Source: an uncultured Clostridia bacterium | GTDB lineage: Bacteria; Bacillota; Clostridia; Oscillospirales; Acutalibacteraceae | Length of the DNA stretch: 64,000 bases | NCBI GenBank assembly: GCA_937898625.1 | Contig: CALEJF010000035.1 | Location: 8,620-72,619 of the forward strand | Reading direction: 5' to 3' | Part shown: positions 1-10,616 of the stretch, piece by piece | Layout: each line of letters opens with the position of its first letter | Position numbering within the stretch: the first letter of the stretch is position 1 | The notes under the pieces: model-generated | The model's input: only the letters and a program-made list of their open reading frames with translations | The model's database searches: none | Told to the model about the DNA's origin: nothing | Position numbers and translations under genes: made by a program

Positions 1-575
1 GAGCATCGTCTAGAAATTAATTATAAAGTTGTAACAAAAGTAAAGATAATAATCCTCAATACCTTAATCAAACCAAGATGTAGCAACGGAATATAAACAT
101 TATTTCAAGTAGAATAAGATTATTTAAACAAGGTTGTACATACACATAATAAAGTTTAATAATTCAATTGCTGTAAGATAATTATACATATAAATATTAA
201 TTATTAAAAGATAATTCATAAAATAATCCGATAATTATTTATAAAATGATACATTGTTCAGTTTAAATAAAATAATTGCATTATTTCTTAAATGATTTAG
301 AAAACAAAACATAATAAGTAATAGTTGGATTATATAACACAGTTATAAGATTTCAATTAAAACTATATTATAATATAAATCTAGAATAAACAGTAACAAG
401 GTCAAGGCTCTTTAACAGAAAAAACAGTATATTTCCTGTATTTTGTATAATTTTTCGTCCCCTATTTGATACAAAATATTTATTTTGTATAATTATATCA
501 TAACTTTTCAACATTGTCAACAATTAGGTTTACTTTTCAACAATCCCTATTCTCCTGCACAGAATTATAAAATAA
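1..575. other. AT-rich non-coding stretch at the window edge
   Basis: No open reading frame of credible length, start or ribosome binding site is visible on either strand. The sequence is dominated by A and T runs. The only structured part is a group of repeated TATTTTGTATAATT elements near 439-494, listed separately, and a repeated TTTTCAACA motif near 504 and 533. It may hold the regulatory region of a gene to the left of the window. I see nothing else in it. Confidence 0.6.
439..494. repeat. Repeated TATTTTGTATAATT elements, operator-like
   Basis: TATTTTGTATAATT occurs exactly at 439-452 and again at 481-494, 42 bp apart, which is about four helical turns. An inverted partial copy, TACAAAATA, lies at 470-478 and makes an 8-bp-arm palindrome (470-489) with the second copy. 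Repeats phased on one DNA face plus a palindrome are typical of repressor sites, and TATAAT within them could also act as -10 elements. The regulated gene is not visible. The repeats are seen directly; the operator role is inferred. Confidence 0.4.
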
Positions 576-613
576 TAAAAAACGGAGTATCTTGGTCATC
601 GCAATACTCCGTT
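576..613 (-). terminator. Intrinsic terminator of the uvrBA transcript
   Basis: AACGGAGTAT (581-590) and ATACTCCGTT (604-613) form a 10-bp stem. Read on the minus strand the stem is followed by a T-rich tract (TTTTTTATT). It lies 36 bp past the uvrA stop. Confidence 0.8.
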
Positions 614-648
614 ATAATAATAAATGTTTTTAATTCGTAAATAATACT

Positions 649-3477
<2,829 letters not shown>

Positions 3478-5424
3478 TTATTTCTCCAATTTAAGTTTTT
3501 CAATTTTATCACGCAAATATGCCGCATGTTCAAATTCGAGAATTTTAGCAGCAGATTTCATTTCTTCAGTGAGTTGTGCAATAAGTTTTTGCTTATCCTC
3601 CCTGCTGAGTTTTCGTTTTCCTTGTTTATCTTTTGCAGATATTTCAAGGATTTCACGGACATCTTTTGTAATGGTCTTTGGAATTATACCATTTGCTTCA
3701 TTATATGCAATCTGTATTTCACGACGACGATATGTTTCTTCAATAGCACGCTCCATAGATTTTGTAACAGTATCTGCATACATAATAACTTGACCGTTAG
3801 CATTACGAGCAGCACGACCAATAATCTGTATAAGAGAAGTTTCAGAGCGTAAAAAACCTTCTTTATCTGCGTCAAGAATTGCGATTAATGACACCTCCGG
3901 AATGTCCAAACCCTCACGAAGGAGATTAATGCCAACTAGAACATCAAACTCACCTAAACGCAAATCACGAATGAGTTCCATTCTTTCTATCGTGTCAATA
4001 TCATAGTGCATATATCTTACTTTTATTCCATGCTGTGATAAATAATCAGTAAGGTTTTCAGCCATTTTTTTAGTGAGTGTAGTAACAAGAACTCTCTCTT
4101 TTTTCTCGACTCTAATATTAATTTCTGATATTAAATCATCAATTTGTCCTTCAGTTTCACGAACATAGATTTCAGGGTCTAAAAGTCCTGTTGGACGAAT
4201 AACTTGTTCAGCAGTTTGAACACTTTTTTCTGTTTCAAACGGGCCCGGAGTCGCACTTACAAAGATTTTCTGTCTTGATTTATCATAAAACTCATCAAAT
4301 GTTAATGGTCTGTTATCATAGGCAGATGGTAAACGAAAACCGAAATTAATAAGACTATCTTTTCTTGAACGGTCACCGCCATACATACCACGGACTTGTG
4401 GTAAAGTAACATGGGATTCATCCACAAACAGAACATAATCATCAGGAAAATAATCAAGTAAAGTAAATGGTGGCTCACCTGGCTTTCGTCCTGACATAAT
4501 AGCAGAATAATTTTCAATACCCTTACAAAATCCCGTTTCACGGAGCATTTCCATGTCATATTCTGTTCTTTGTCGAATCCTTTGTGCTTCAATTAACTTT
4601 CCTTGTTTCTCGAAATCTGCAACCTGATTTTCCATTTCGTCATTAATTTTTCTTAATGCATCCTCCATTTTTTCAGGTGAAACTACATAGTGAGATGCGG
4701 GATATATTGCAACATGAGAAACAACATTTTTTACTGCGCCGGTTAATGGATTTATCTCACTAATTCTATCAATTTCATCACCAAAAAATTCAACTCTTAT
4801 CGCAGTTTCATTTGAATAAACAGGAAAAATTTCAACAATATCCCCTCTTACTCTGAATTTATTTCTTATAAAATTAATATCGTTTCTTTCATACTGAATT
4901 TCAACAAGTTTTTTGATAAATTCATCGCGATTTTTTTCCATACCTGTACGTAATGAAATAACCATGGATTTGTAATCAATGGGGTCGCCTAAAGAGTATA
5001 TACAAGAAACACTTGCAACTATAATAACATCTCGTCTTTCAGACAATGCTGATGTTGCTGAATGGCGTAATTTGTCAATTTCTTCATTGGTTGCAGAGTC
5101 TTTTTCAATATAAGTATCTGTTGTTGCTATATATGCTTCAGGTTGATAATAGTCGTAGTATGAGACAAAATATTCGACAGAGTTTTCAGGAAAGAATTCT
5201 TTAAATTCAGCACAAAGTTGTCCTGCAAGTGTTTTATTATGCGCAAGTACCAGCGTAGGTCTGTTAAGTTTAGCGATAATATTAGCCATAGTGAATGTCT
5301 TACCGGAGCCTGTCACACCCAGTAATGTTTGTTCATTATAACCTTTTTTAATACCATCAACAAGTTTATCAATAGCTTGGGGCTGGTCGCCTGTTGGTTT
5401 ATAATCACTAACTAATTTAAACAT
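3478..5424 (-). CDS. uvrB: UvrABC excinuclease subunit B
   Basis: UvrB is the helicase-like core of nucleotide excision repair, which verifies damage and recruits UvrC. Visible motifs are Walker A GVTGSGKT, the damage-clamping beta-hairpin region YYDYYQPEAY, the DEAD-like box VDESH, the C-terminal helicase motifs (GRAARN) and the terminal UVR motif that binds UvrC. A longer frame opens at 5460, but that start falls in the -10 element of the promoter at 5452-5480. The ATG at 5422-5424 is preceded by GAGGTATTT and gives the family N-terminus MFKLVSDYKPTGDQ, so I choose it (648 aa). uvrA follows without a gap. A LexA-type box lies between promoter and start. Confidence 0.98.
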   Translation of the reverse strand: MFKLVSDYKPTGDQPQAIDKLVDGIKKGYNEQTLLGVTGSGKTFTMANIIAKLNRPTLVLAHNKTLAGQLCAEFKEFFPENSVEYFVSYYDYYQPEAYIATTDTYIEKDSATNEEIDKLRHSATSALSERRDVIIVASVSCIYSLGDPIDYKSMVISLRTGMEKNRDEFIKKLVEIQYERNDINFIRNKFRVRGDIVEIFPVYSNETAIRVEFFGDEIDRISEINPLTGAVKNVVSHVAIYPASHYVVSPEKMEDALRKINDEMENQVADFEKQGKLIEAQRIRQRTEYDMEMLRETGFCKGIENYSAIMSGRKPGEPPFTLLDYFPDDYVLFVDESHVTLPQVRGMYGGDRSRKDSLINFGFRLPSAYDNRPLTFDEFYDKSRQKIFVSATPGPFETEKSVQTAEQVIRPTGLLDPEIYVRETEGQIDDLISEINIRVEKKERVLVTTLTKKMAENLTDYLSQHGIKVRYMHYDIDTIERMELIRDLRLGEFDVLVGINLLREGLDIPEVSLIAILDADKEGFLRSETSLIQIIGRAARNANGQVIMYADTVTKSMERAIEETYRRREIQIAYNEANGIIPKTITKDVREILEISAKDKQGKRKLSREDKQKLIAQLTEEMKSAAKILEFEHAAYLRDKIEKLKLEK

Positions 5425-5434
5425 AAATACCTCA

Positions 5435-5448
5435 CGCACATTTGTTCT
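5435..5448 (-). promoter_or_regulatory. LexA/DinR-type SOS box upstream of uvrB
   Basis: On the minus strand AGAACAAATGTGCG matches the Gram-positive LexA consensus CGAACRNRYGTTYG at all but two positions. It lies just downstream of the -10 element and upstream of the ribosome binding site, where bound LexA would block transcription. uvrB is a classic SOS gene in Bacillus. Seen: the site and its position. Inferred: LexA binding. Confidence 0.7.
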
Positions 5449-5451
5449 ATT

Positions 5452-5480
5452 ATTATACAATATTACAAATCTATAATCAA
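5452..5480 (-). promoter_or_regulatory. Sigma-A promoter of uvrBA
   Basis: On the minus strand TTGATT (5480-5475), a 17-bp spacer and TATAAT (5457-5452) precede uvrB. The -10 hexamer is a perfect match. Confidence 0.8.
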
Positions 5481-5500
5481 CAAAAATTTAACATAAATGC

Positions 5501-5528
5501 AAAAAAAGACGAAGTTAATACTCCGTCT
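5501..5528 (-). terminator. Terminator after the acetyltransferase gene
   Basis: Read on the minus strand, AGACG (5528-5524) and CGTCT (5511-5507) form a short stem followed by a run of seven Ts. It overlaps the stop codon of the acetyltransferase gene. Confidence 0.55.
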
Positions 5529-6129
5529 ATAACTTGATTTTTTTATTTTTATAATAGTATTCTTTATCGTGCTCGTTGATTTCACGCAAAACTCTGCAAG
5601 GATTACCAACCGCAACAACATTAGCCGGAATATCTTTTGTAACAACACTACCTGCACCAATAACTGTATTATCACCAATTGTAATACCGGGCAAAACAAT
5701 TACTCCTGCACCCAACCAACAATTTTTACCAATATGTATGGGCATATTATACTGATACGCAAGTGGTCTAAGCTCAGGCAAAATTGGATGTCCTGCAGTT
5801 GCAAGCACAACATTTGGTCCAATCATTGTATAATCACCAACATAAATGTGAGTGTCATCAACAAGTGTCAAGTTGAAATTAACATAAACTCCTTTGCCAA
5901 AATGAACATTTTTTCCAGCCCAATTTGCGTGTAAAGGCGGCTCAATATAGCAGTCCTCACCTATTTCTGCAAACATTTTTTTGAGCATTTCTGTTCTTTT
6001 TACAAGTTCTAACGGCCTTGTTGCGTTAAAGTCATATAATTTATCAAGATATGTAAGTTGTTCATTAAACAAATCTTCATCCATTGAGAGGTATAAATCC
6101 CCTGAATGCATCTTTTCGCGAATATCCAT
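5527..6129 (-). CDS. Maltose/galactoside O-acetyltransferase family protein
   Basis: A 200-aa left-handed beta-helix (hexapeptide repeat) acetyltransferase. The N-terminal block MDIREKMHSGDLY resembles the Maa/LacA maltose-acetyltransferase domain. The repeats follow (for example IGKNCWLGAGVIVLPG and IGDNTVIGAGSVV), with the conserved C-terminal AVGNPCRVLREI. These enzymes move acetyl from acetyl-CoA to sugar hydroxyls; the substrate cannot be read from sequence. I start it at the ATG at 6127-6129 because AAGGAGT lies just upstream; the longer frame adds residues unlike the family. It sits 7 bp after the GH28 gene, so the two are probably co-transcribed, perhaps linking sugar acetylation to pectin-fragment metabolism (inference). 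Confidence 0.88.
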   Translation of the reverse strand: MDIREKMHSGDLYLSMDEDLFNEQLTYLDKLYDFNATRPLELVKRTEMLKKMFAEIGEDCYIEPPLHANWAGKNVHFGKGVYVNFNLTLVDDTHIYVGDYTMIGPNVVLATAGHPILPELRPLAYQYNMPIHIGKNCWLGAGVIVLPGITIGDNTVIGAGSVVTKDIPANVVAVGNPCRVLREINEHDKEYYYKNKKIKL

Positions 6130-6136
6130 TTTCCGT

Positions 6137-7675
6137 CTACTCCTTATCCATCTTAAAATTATTAGAATCAATTATTTTTTTGAATTTACGATGAGTTTTA
6201 TCACGCGGTATTACTATAAAATTTTTTAATAGAATACTGTCAGCATGACGAACAAAAACTCCGTAGGCATTTATATTTCTGAAACGATTACATTCGGGAT
6301 ATGACTTTTCTTGTTCAGGAATTTTAAATCGCAAATCAATATAGTCTTTACCGGTTGCGTAATTCATATCAAAATTTTCAAGTTGAACATTTTTGATGTG
6401 TTGATTAGGAATCCCCATAATCATAACAGGAATTTGAATATTATTTGCAGTAATATTTTTTACCATAACATCACGAATTTCTCCCCTACCATCAAGGTCA
6501 GTCCTTTTATCACCATTACGATTGCAAAGCCTTATAAACACAGGACAAGCCATTGAATCCATTTCAATATCAGTAATACAAATATTATTTACAACTGCTC
6601 CGTCACAAGATTCGATTGATATTCCACTGACTCCGGCGGGAAAAATATCTTTTAAATAGAATTTACAGTTTTTAACGATTACATCACAAATATCAAGGGA
6701 GGTTTCTGTACCGATTTTAAAAGCATTTGTACAAGAAATAACTTCACAATCATAAATGTTAATATTACTCATAACATTTTTACAAGCAATATTAAGATTG
6801 TTTTTAATAATTAAACCGTCGTCACCAGATGTTGCTACACTTAAATTATTTTTTAAGACTATACCGTCATCAGCAGTTGAAATGAAACATTTTTTAATAA
6901 CAACATTTGATGAACCACATATATCGATTCCGTCAGTATTCGCTACATGCCTGTTATTATTTATGACTATATTTGATATTTCTGCGTTGATACAAGAGTT
7001 AATGTTTACTGTCCACATTGCTGAATTTTCAAGTACCAAATTATGGATTCTTATGTTAGAGCAATTTCTAAATAAAACAAGATAACCGTATTTTGATTTA
7101 TGTGGAAAACGAATTCTCTTGCGATACTCCTGTCGCAAATCCCATACATCAAGCGTTTTTTCAAAAGGTTTGGTTTTAGGTGGTAAATGTGGTTTTAATG
7201 AAAAGTAATTCCCTTCGCCACAAATTTTACCAGGTCCAATTATAGCAGTATTTTCGCAATTTTCAGCATATATCAATGAATTATCAGTAAAGTCAGAGGT
7301 ATTATGGGATGCAATAATTGCTGAATCTTTTTCTATGTAAAGAGTAACATTACTCCTTAAATATATAGTGCCACAAGAATAACTTCCATCGTTAACAAGT
7401 ACAACTCCCCCACCGTTTTCGTGACACTTTTTTATTGCATAATTTATAACATCAGCATTATTTATTGATGGATTCTCCGGAATTGCACCAAAATCTTTTA
7501 TTGATACAAATTTTGTAAAATTATAGAAAACATTATGGTTTATATATTTGTCATAAGGAATATTTACATAAAAATCCCCATCATAAATCTCCGAAAAAAC
7601 ATCTCCATCATATATTTTAAAGTCTTTTTGCATCCTTGGAAAAAAAGAACCAATATAGTTTATAAATCGTGACAT
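6137..7675 (-). CDS. Glycoside hydrolase family 28 (polygalacturonase-like)
   Basis: A 512-aa right-handed beta-helix protein of the pectinase family GH28. It carries the family's catalytic signatures NTDGID (about residues 247-252) and ADDGIV (about 267-272), which supply the acidic residues of the inverting mechanism. The usual GHG motif is not evident at the expected place (KIGTE is there instead), so the substrate may be an unusual galacturonan or rhamnogalacturonan oligomer. No signal peptide is seen, which suggests cytoplasmic processing of imported fragments. The chosen ATG has AGAGGTGAT eight bases upstream; the longer frame starts inside that site. The sugar acetyltransferase gene follows 7 bp downstream. 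Confidence 0.85.
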   Translation of the reverse strand: MSRFINYIGSFFPRMQKDFKIYDGDVFSEIYDGDFYVNIPYDKYINHNVFYNFTKFVSIKDFGAIPENPSINNADVINYAIKKCHENGGGVVLVNDGSYSCGTIYLRSNVTLYIEKDSAIIASHNTSDFTDNSLIYAENCENTAIIGPGKICGEGNYFSLKPHLPPKTKPFEKTLDVWDLRQEYRKRIRFPHKSKYGYLVLFRNCSNIRIHNLVLENSAMWTVNINSCINAEISNIVINNNRHVANTDGIDICGSSNVVIKKCFISTADDGIVLKNNLSVATSGDDGLIIKNNLNIACKNVMSNINIYDCEVISCTNAFKIGTETSLDICDVIVKNCKFYLKDIFPAGVSGISIESCDGAVVNNICITDIEMDSMACPVFIRLCNRNGDKRTDLDGRGEIRDVMVKNITANNIQIPVMIMGIPNQHIKNVQLENFDMNYATGKDYIDLRFKIPEQEKSYPECNRFRNINAYGVFVRHADSILLKNFIVIPRDKTHRKFKKIIDSNNFKMDKE

Positions 7676-7788
7676 AATATCACCTCTTGAATATATTATC
7701 ACACAGTTTTAAAAAATAAAAGAATATAAACGAATTTTTGCTGTTTTAAATCATATTCTATTATGAATGATTATTTAGAGGTGATAAT

Positions 7789-9618
7789 ATGTGTGGTATT
7801 GCAGGTGAAGTTTCATATTCAAATTCAGTTATAAAAAACAATGATTCTTTTATAAAAATGCAAAAAGTTCTTGAACCCCGCGGTCCTGACCAGAATGGAA
7901 TATTAATTAAGGACAATGTTGCACTTATACATTCAAGACTTGCTGTTATTGATATTGAAAACGGAATACAACCAATGACATATAAGCATGGACAAAGGGA
8001 ATACACCATAGTATATAATGGAGAACTATATAATACGGAAGAGATTAGAAATGAACTTTTACTTTGTGGACATAAGTTTTCAAGTCATTCAGATACTGAA
8101 GTAGTATTGAAATCTTATGTACAATGGAAAGAGAATTGTTTGCAAAAATTTAACGGAATTTTTGCATTTGCAATTTGGGATAACTTTGAAAATAACCTAT
8201 TTTTTGCAAGGGATAGAATGGGCGTTAAGCCATTCTTTTACACAATAAAAAACAATAGTTTTATATTTGGTTCGGAAATAAAAGCCATACTCTCACATAA
8301 TTATGTTGAGCCAATAATTAACGAGAATTCAATAGCGGAGATATTATTTATAGGTCCTGGTCGAACACCGGGTTGTGGAGTATATAAAGATATAGAAGAA
8401 TTAAAGCCTGCTTGTTGGGGTACATTTTCTAAAAGTGGTATAAAAATAAGAAAATATTGGACATTAAAAGACCGCAAACATAAAGAAAATTTTGAAGAAA
8501 CTGTTGAAAAGGTAAAATATTTAGTAAATGATGCAATAACTCGACAATTAGTATCTGATGTACCAATTGGAACATTTTTATCTGGTGGATTAGATTCAAG
8601 TATAATATCAAGCATAGCTAATAGTTCACTAAAAAGTAAAGGAATCAGACTAAAAACATTTTCAGTGACCTATGATGACAATGATAAATATTTTAAATCA
8701 AGTAAATTCCAACCTAATAGCGATACAGAATACATTAACAAAATGGTTGATTATCTTGATTGTGAACACTATCTTATAACAATAAATAATGGAGAACTTG
8801 CTAAGGCGTTAACAGCGGCTGTTGATGCAAGAGACTTACCCGGAATGTCAGATGTTGATTCATCATTACTACTATTTTGCAAGGAAATTAAAAAGCATTG
8901 TACGGTTGCACTTTCAGGAGAATGTGCTGATGAAATATTTGGTGGATATCCATGGTTTAGAGATAAAAAAATAAGGACAATTAACGGATTTCCTTGGTCA
9001 CAATCAATTAAATATAGAAAATCATTTATAAAGGATGATGTAAAAGTACAAGATTGTGAAGAATATGTGCTTACAAGATATAAAAATACAATTATTAATA
9101 CATCAAAAGTTGATGGAATTTCCCCTCTTGAATCACGGATGAAAGAAATGATGAAATTAAATATTGATTGGTTCATGCAGACTTTATTAGACAGAAAAGA
9201 CAGAATGAGTATGTACAATGGGCTTGAAGTTCGTGTTCCCTTCTGTGACCACAGGATTGCCGAATATCTGTACTCAGTACCCTGGGAATATAAAGACTAT
9301 AATAATTATGAAAAAGGGTTATTACGAAAAGCTATGGAAGATATTTTACCTAATGAAGTATTATGGAGAAAAAAGAGTCCATATCCTAAAACGCATAATC
9401 CGGAGTATCTTAAAATAGTATCAGATATGCTATCTGATGTAATTAATAATGATTCATCACCAATATTTTCATTCATAAAAAAGTCAGAGCTGGAAAAACT
9501 ACTATATACAGAAAAGAATGAGCCGTGGTATGGTCAATTAATGACAACACCACAAACAATAGCATATTTTGTTCAAATAAATTATTGGTTGGAAAAATAT
9601 AAAATCAGAATTGAATAA
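7789..9618 (+). CDS. asnB: Asparagine synthase, glutamine-hydrolysing
   Basis: Makes asparagine from aspartate, ATP and glutamine. The N-terminus MCGIAGE gives the processed Cys2 nucleophile of class II glutamine amidotransferases. The C-terminal synthase domain has the ATP pyrophosphatase loop SGGLDSS at about residues 265-271. At 609 aa it has the normal length. AGAGGTGAT at 7777-7785 is a strong ribosome binding site. A lactate dehydrogenase gene follows after 11 bp on the same strand, so they probably share a transcript. The visible leader has no T-box-like structure. A role in peptidoglycan or other amidation is possible for AsnB-family members, but asparagine synthesis is the default reading. 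Confidence 0.95.
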   Translation: MCGIAGEVSYSNSVIKNNDSFIKMQKVLEPRGPDQNGILIKDNVALIHSRLAVIDIENGIQPMTYKHGQREYTIVYNGELYNTEEIRNELLLCGHKFSSHSDTEVVLKSYVQWKENCLQKFNGIFAFAIWDNFENNLFFARDRMGVKPFFYTIKNNSFIFGSEIKAILSHNYVEPIINENSIAEILFIGPGRTPGCGVYKDIEELKPACWGTFSKSGIKIRKYWTLKDRKHKENFEETVEKVKYLVNDAITRQLVSDVPIGTFLSGGLDSSIISSIANSSLKSKGIRLKTFSVTYDDNDKYFKSSKFQPNSDTEYINKMVDYLDCEHYLITINNGELAKALTAAVDARDLPGMSDVDSSLLLFCKEIKKHCTVALSGECADEIFGGYPWFRDKKIRTINGFPWSQSIKYRKSFIKDDVKVQDCEEYVLTRYKNTIINTSKVDGISPLESRMKEMMKLNIDWFMQTLLDRKDRMSMYNGLEVRVPFCDHRIAEYLYSVPWEYKDYNNYEKGLLRKAMEDILPNEVLWRKKSPYPKTHNPEYLKIVSDMLSDVINNDSSPIFSFIKKSELEKLLYTEKNEPWYGQLMTTPQTIAYFVQINYWLEKYKIRIE

Positions 9619-9629
9619 GGGATAATAAA

Positions 9630-10583
9630 ATGAAAAACACAGACTTAAAAAAAGTTGCTCTTGTAGGCACAGGTTTTGTTGGAATGAGTTTTGCCTATGC
9701 TCTGCTTAACAGTGGTGAGTGTGACCAACTTGTTCTTATAGATATAAATAAAGTTAAAGCACACGGAGAAGCCATGGATCTTAATCATGGTCTCCCCTTT
9801 GCAAAACGAAACATGTTGATTTATGATGGTGAATATTGTGATTGCAGTGATGCAGATATTGTTGTAATTGCTGCAGGTGTAAATCAAAAAGAAGACGAAA
9901 GCAGAATTGAGCTTCTTAACAGAAATTATGATGTATTTAAATCAATTATTGAACCTATAATCAAGAGTGGATTCAACGGAATATTTCTTGTTGCGACAAA
10001 TCCTGTTGATATAATGACAAAAATAACTTTGGAATTATCAGGGTTTGAAAGTTCAAAAGTTATTGGGAGCGGCACAACACTCGATACAGCGAGATTACGC
10101 TATTTATTGGGTGACTATTTTAAAATTGACCCAAGAAATGTCCACGCATATGTTATTGGTGAACACGGTGATAGTGAAATTGTGCCTTGGTCACAAGCAT
10201 ATATTACCACAAAGAAAATATATGATATTGTTGATTCATCAAACGGAAAATTCAAATTTGAGGATTTGTATCAAATTAGCAAAAATGTTACGGGTGCTGC
10301 GCAAGAAATAATAAAGGCTAAAAATGCAACTTACTACGGAATAGGAATGGCACTTGTTAGAATTGTAAGAGCAATTTTTGGTGATGAAAAAAGTGCTTTA
10401 ACAGTATCAGTTATGCTCAATGGTCAATATGGAATTAATGGTGTATATGCGGGATTACCATCAATAATAGGTAGAAATGGTGTTGAAGATATTATAGTTC
10501 TTGATTTAAAAGAAAGTGAAAGAATTGCATTTATAAATTCTTGTAATTTTCTTAAAAAAACAGCTGAAGATATTGGATTTTAA
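9630..10583 (+). CDS. ldh: L-lactate dehydrogenase
   Basis: Reduces pyruvate to L-lactate with NADH, a redox-balancing fermentation step in the cytoplasm. The 317-aa protein shows the Rossmann NAD-binding motif GTGFVGMSFAYAL near the N-terminus. GSGTTLDTARLR carries the substrate-binding arginine, and GEHGDSEIVPWS (about 177-188) holds the catalytic histidine. ATNPVDIMT is also typical. L-LDH and malate dehydrogenase share this fold, but the motifs and length favour LDH. It lies 11 bp after asnB and ends 6 bp before a bidirectional terminator. One of only two GATC tetranucleotides I found in the window lies in this gene (9777-9780). Confidence 0.95.
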   Translation: MKNTDLKKVALVGTGFVGMSFAYALLNSGECDQLVLIDINKVKAHGEAMDLNHGLPFAKRNMLIYDGEYCDCSDADIVVIAAGVNQKEDESRIELLNRNYDVFKSIIEPIIKSGFNGIFLVATNPVDIMTKITLELSGFESSKVIGSGTTLDTARLRYLLGDYFKIDPRNVHAYVIGEHGDSEIVPWSQAYITTKKIYDIVDSSNGKFKFEDLYQISKNVTGAAQEIIKAKNATYYGIGMALVRIVRAIFGDEKSALTVSVMLNGQYGINGVYAGLPSIIGRNGVEDIIVLDLKESERIAFINSCNFLKKTAEDIGF

Positions 10584-10589
10584 AGTTAA

Positions 10590-10611
10590 AAGCCACCCGA
10601 AAGGGTGGCTT
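10590..10611. terminator. Bidirectional intrinsic terminator between ldh and the ceramidase-like gene
   Basis: AAGCCACCC, a GAAA tetraloop and GGGTGGCTT form a perfect 9-bp stem with A/T flanks on both sides. It serves the convergent ldh (plus) and ceramidase-like (minus) genes. Confidence 0.9.
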
Positions 10612-10616
10612 AAAAT

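Noticed and set aside
7703..7788. T-box leader or amino-acid riboswitch before asnB
   Set aside because: Only about 86 bp, with no specifier loop, T-box sequence or terminator.
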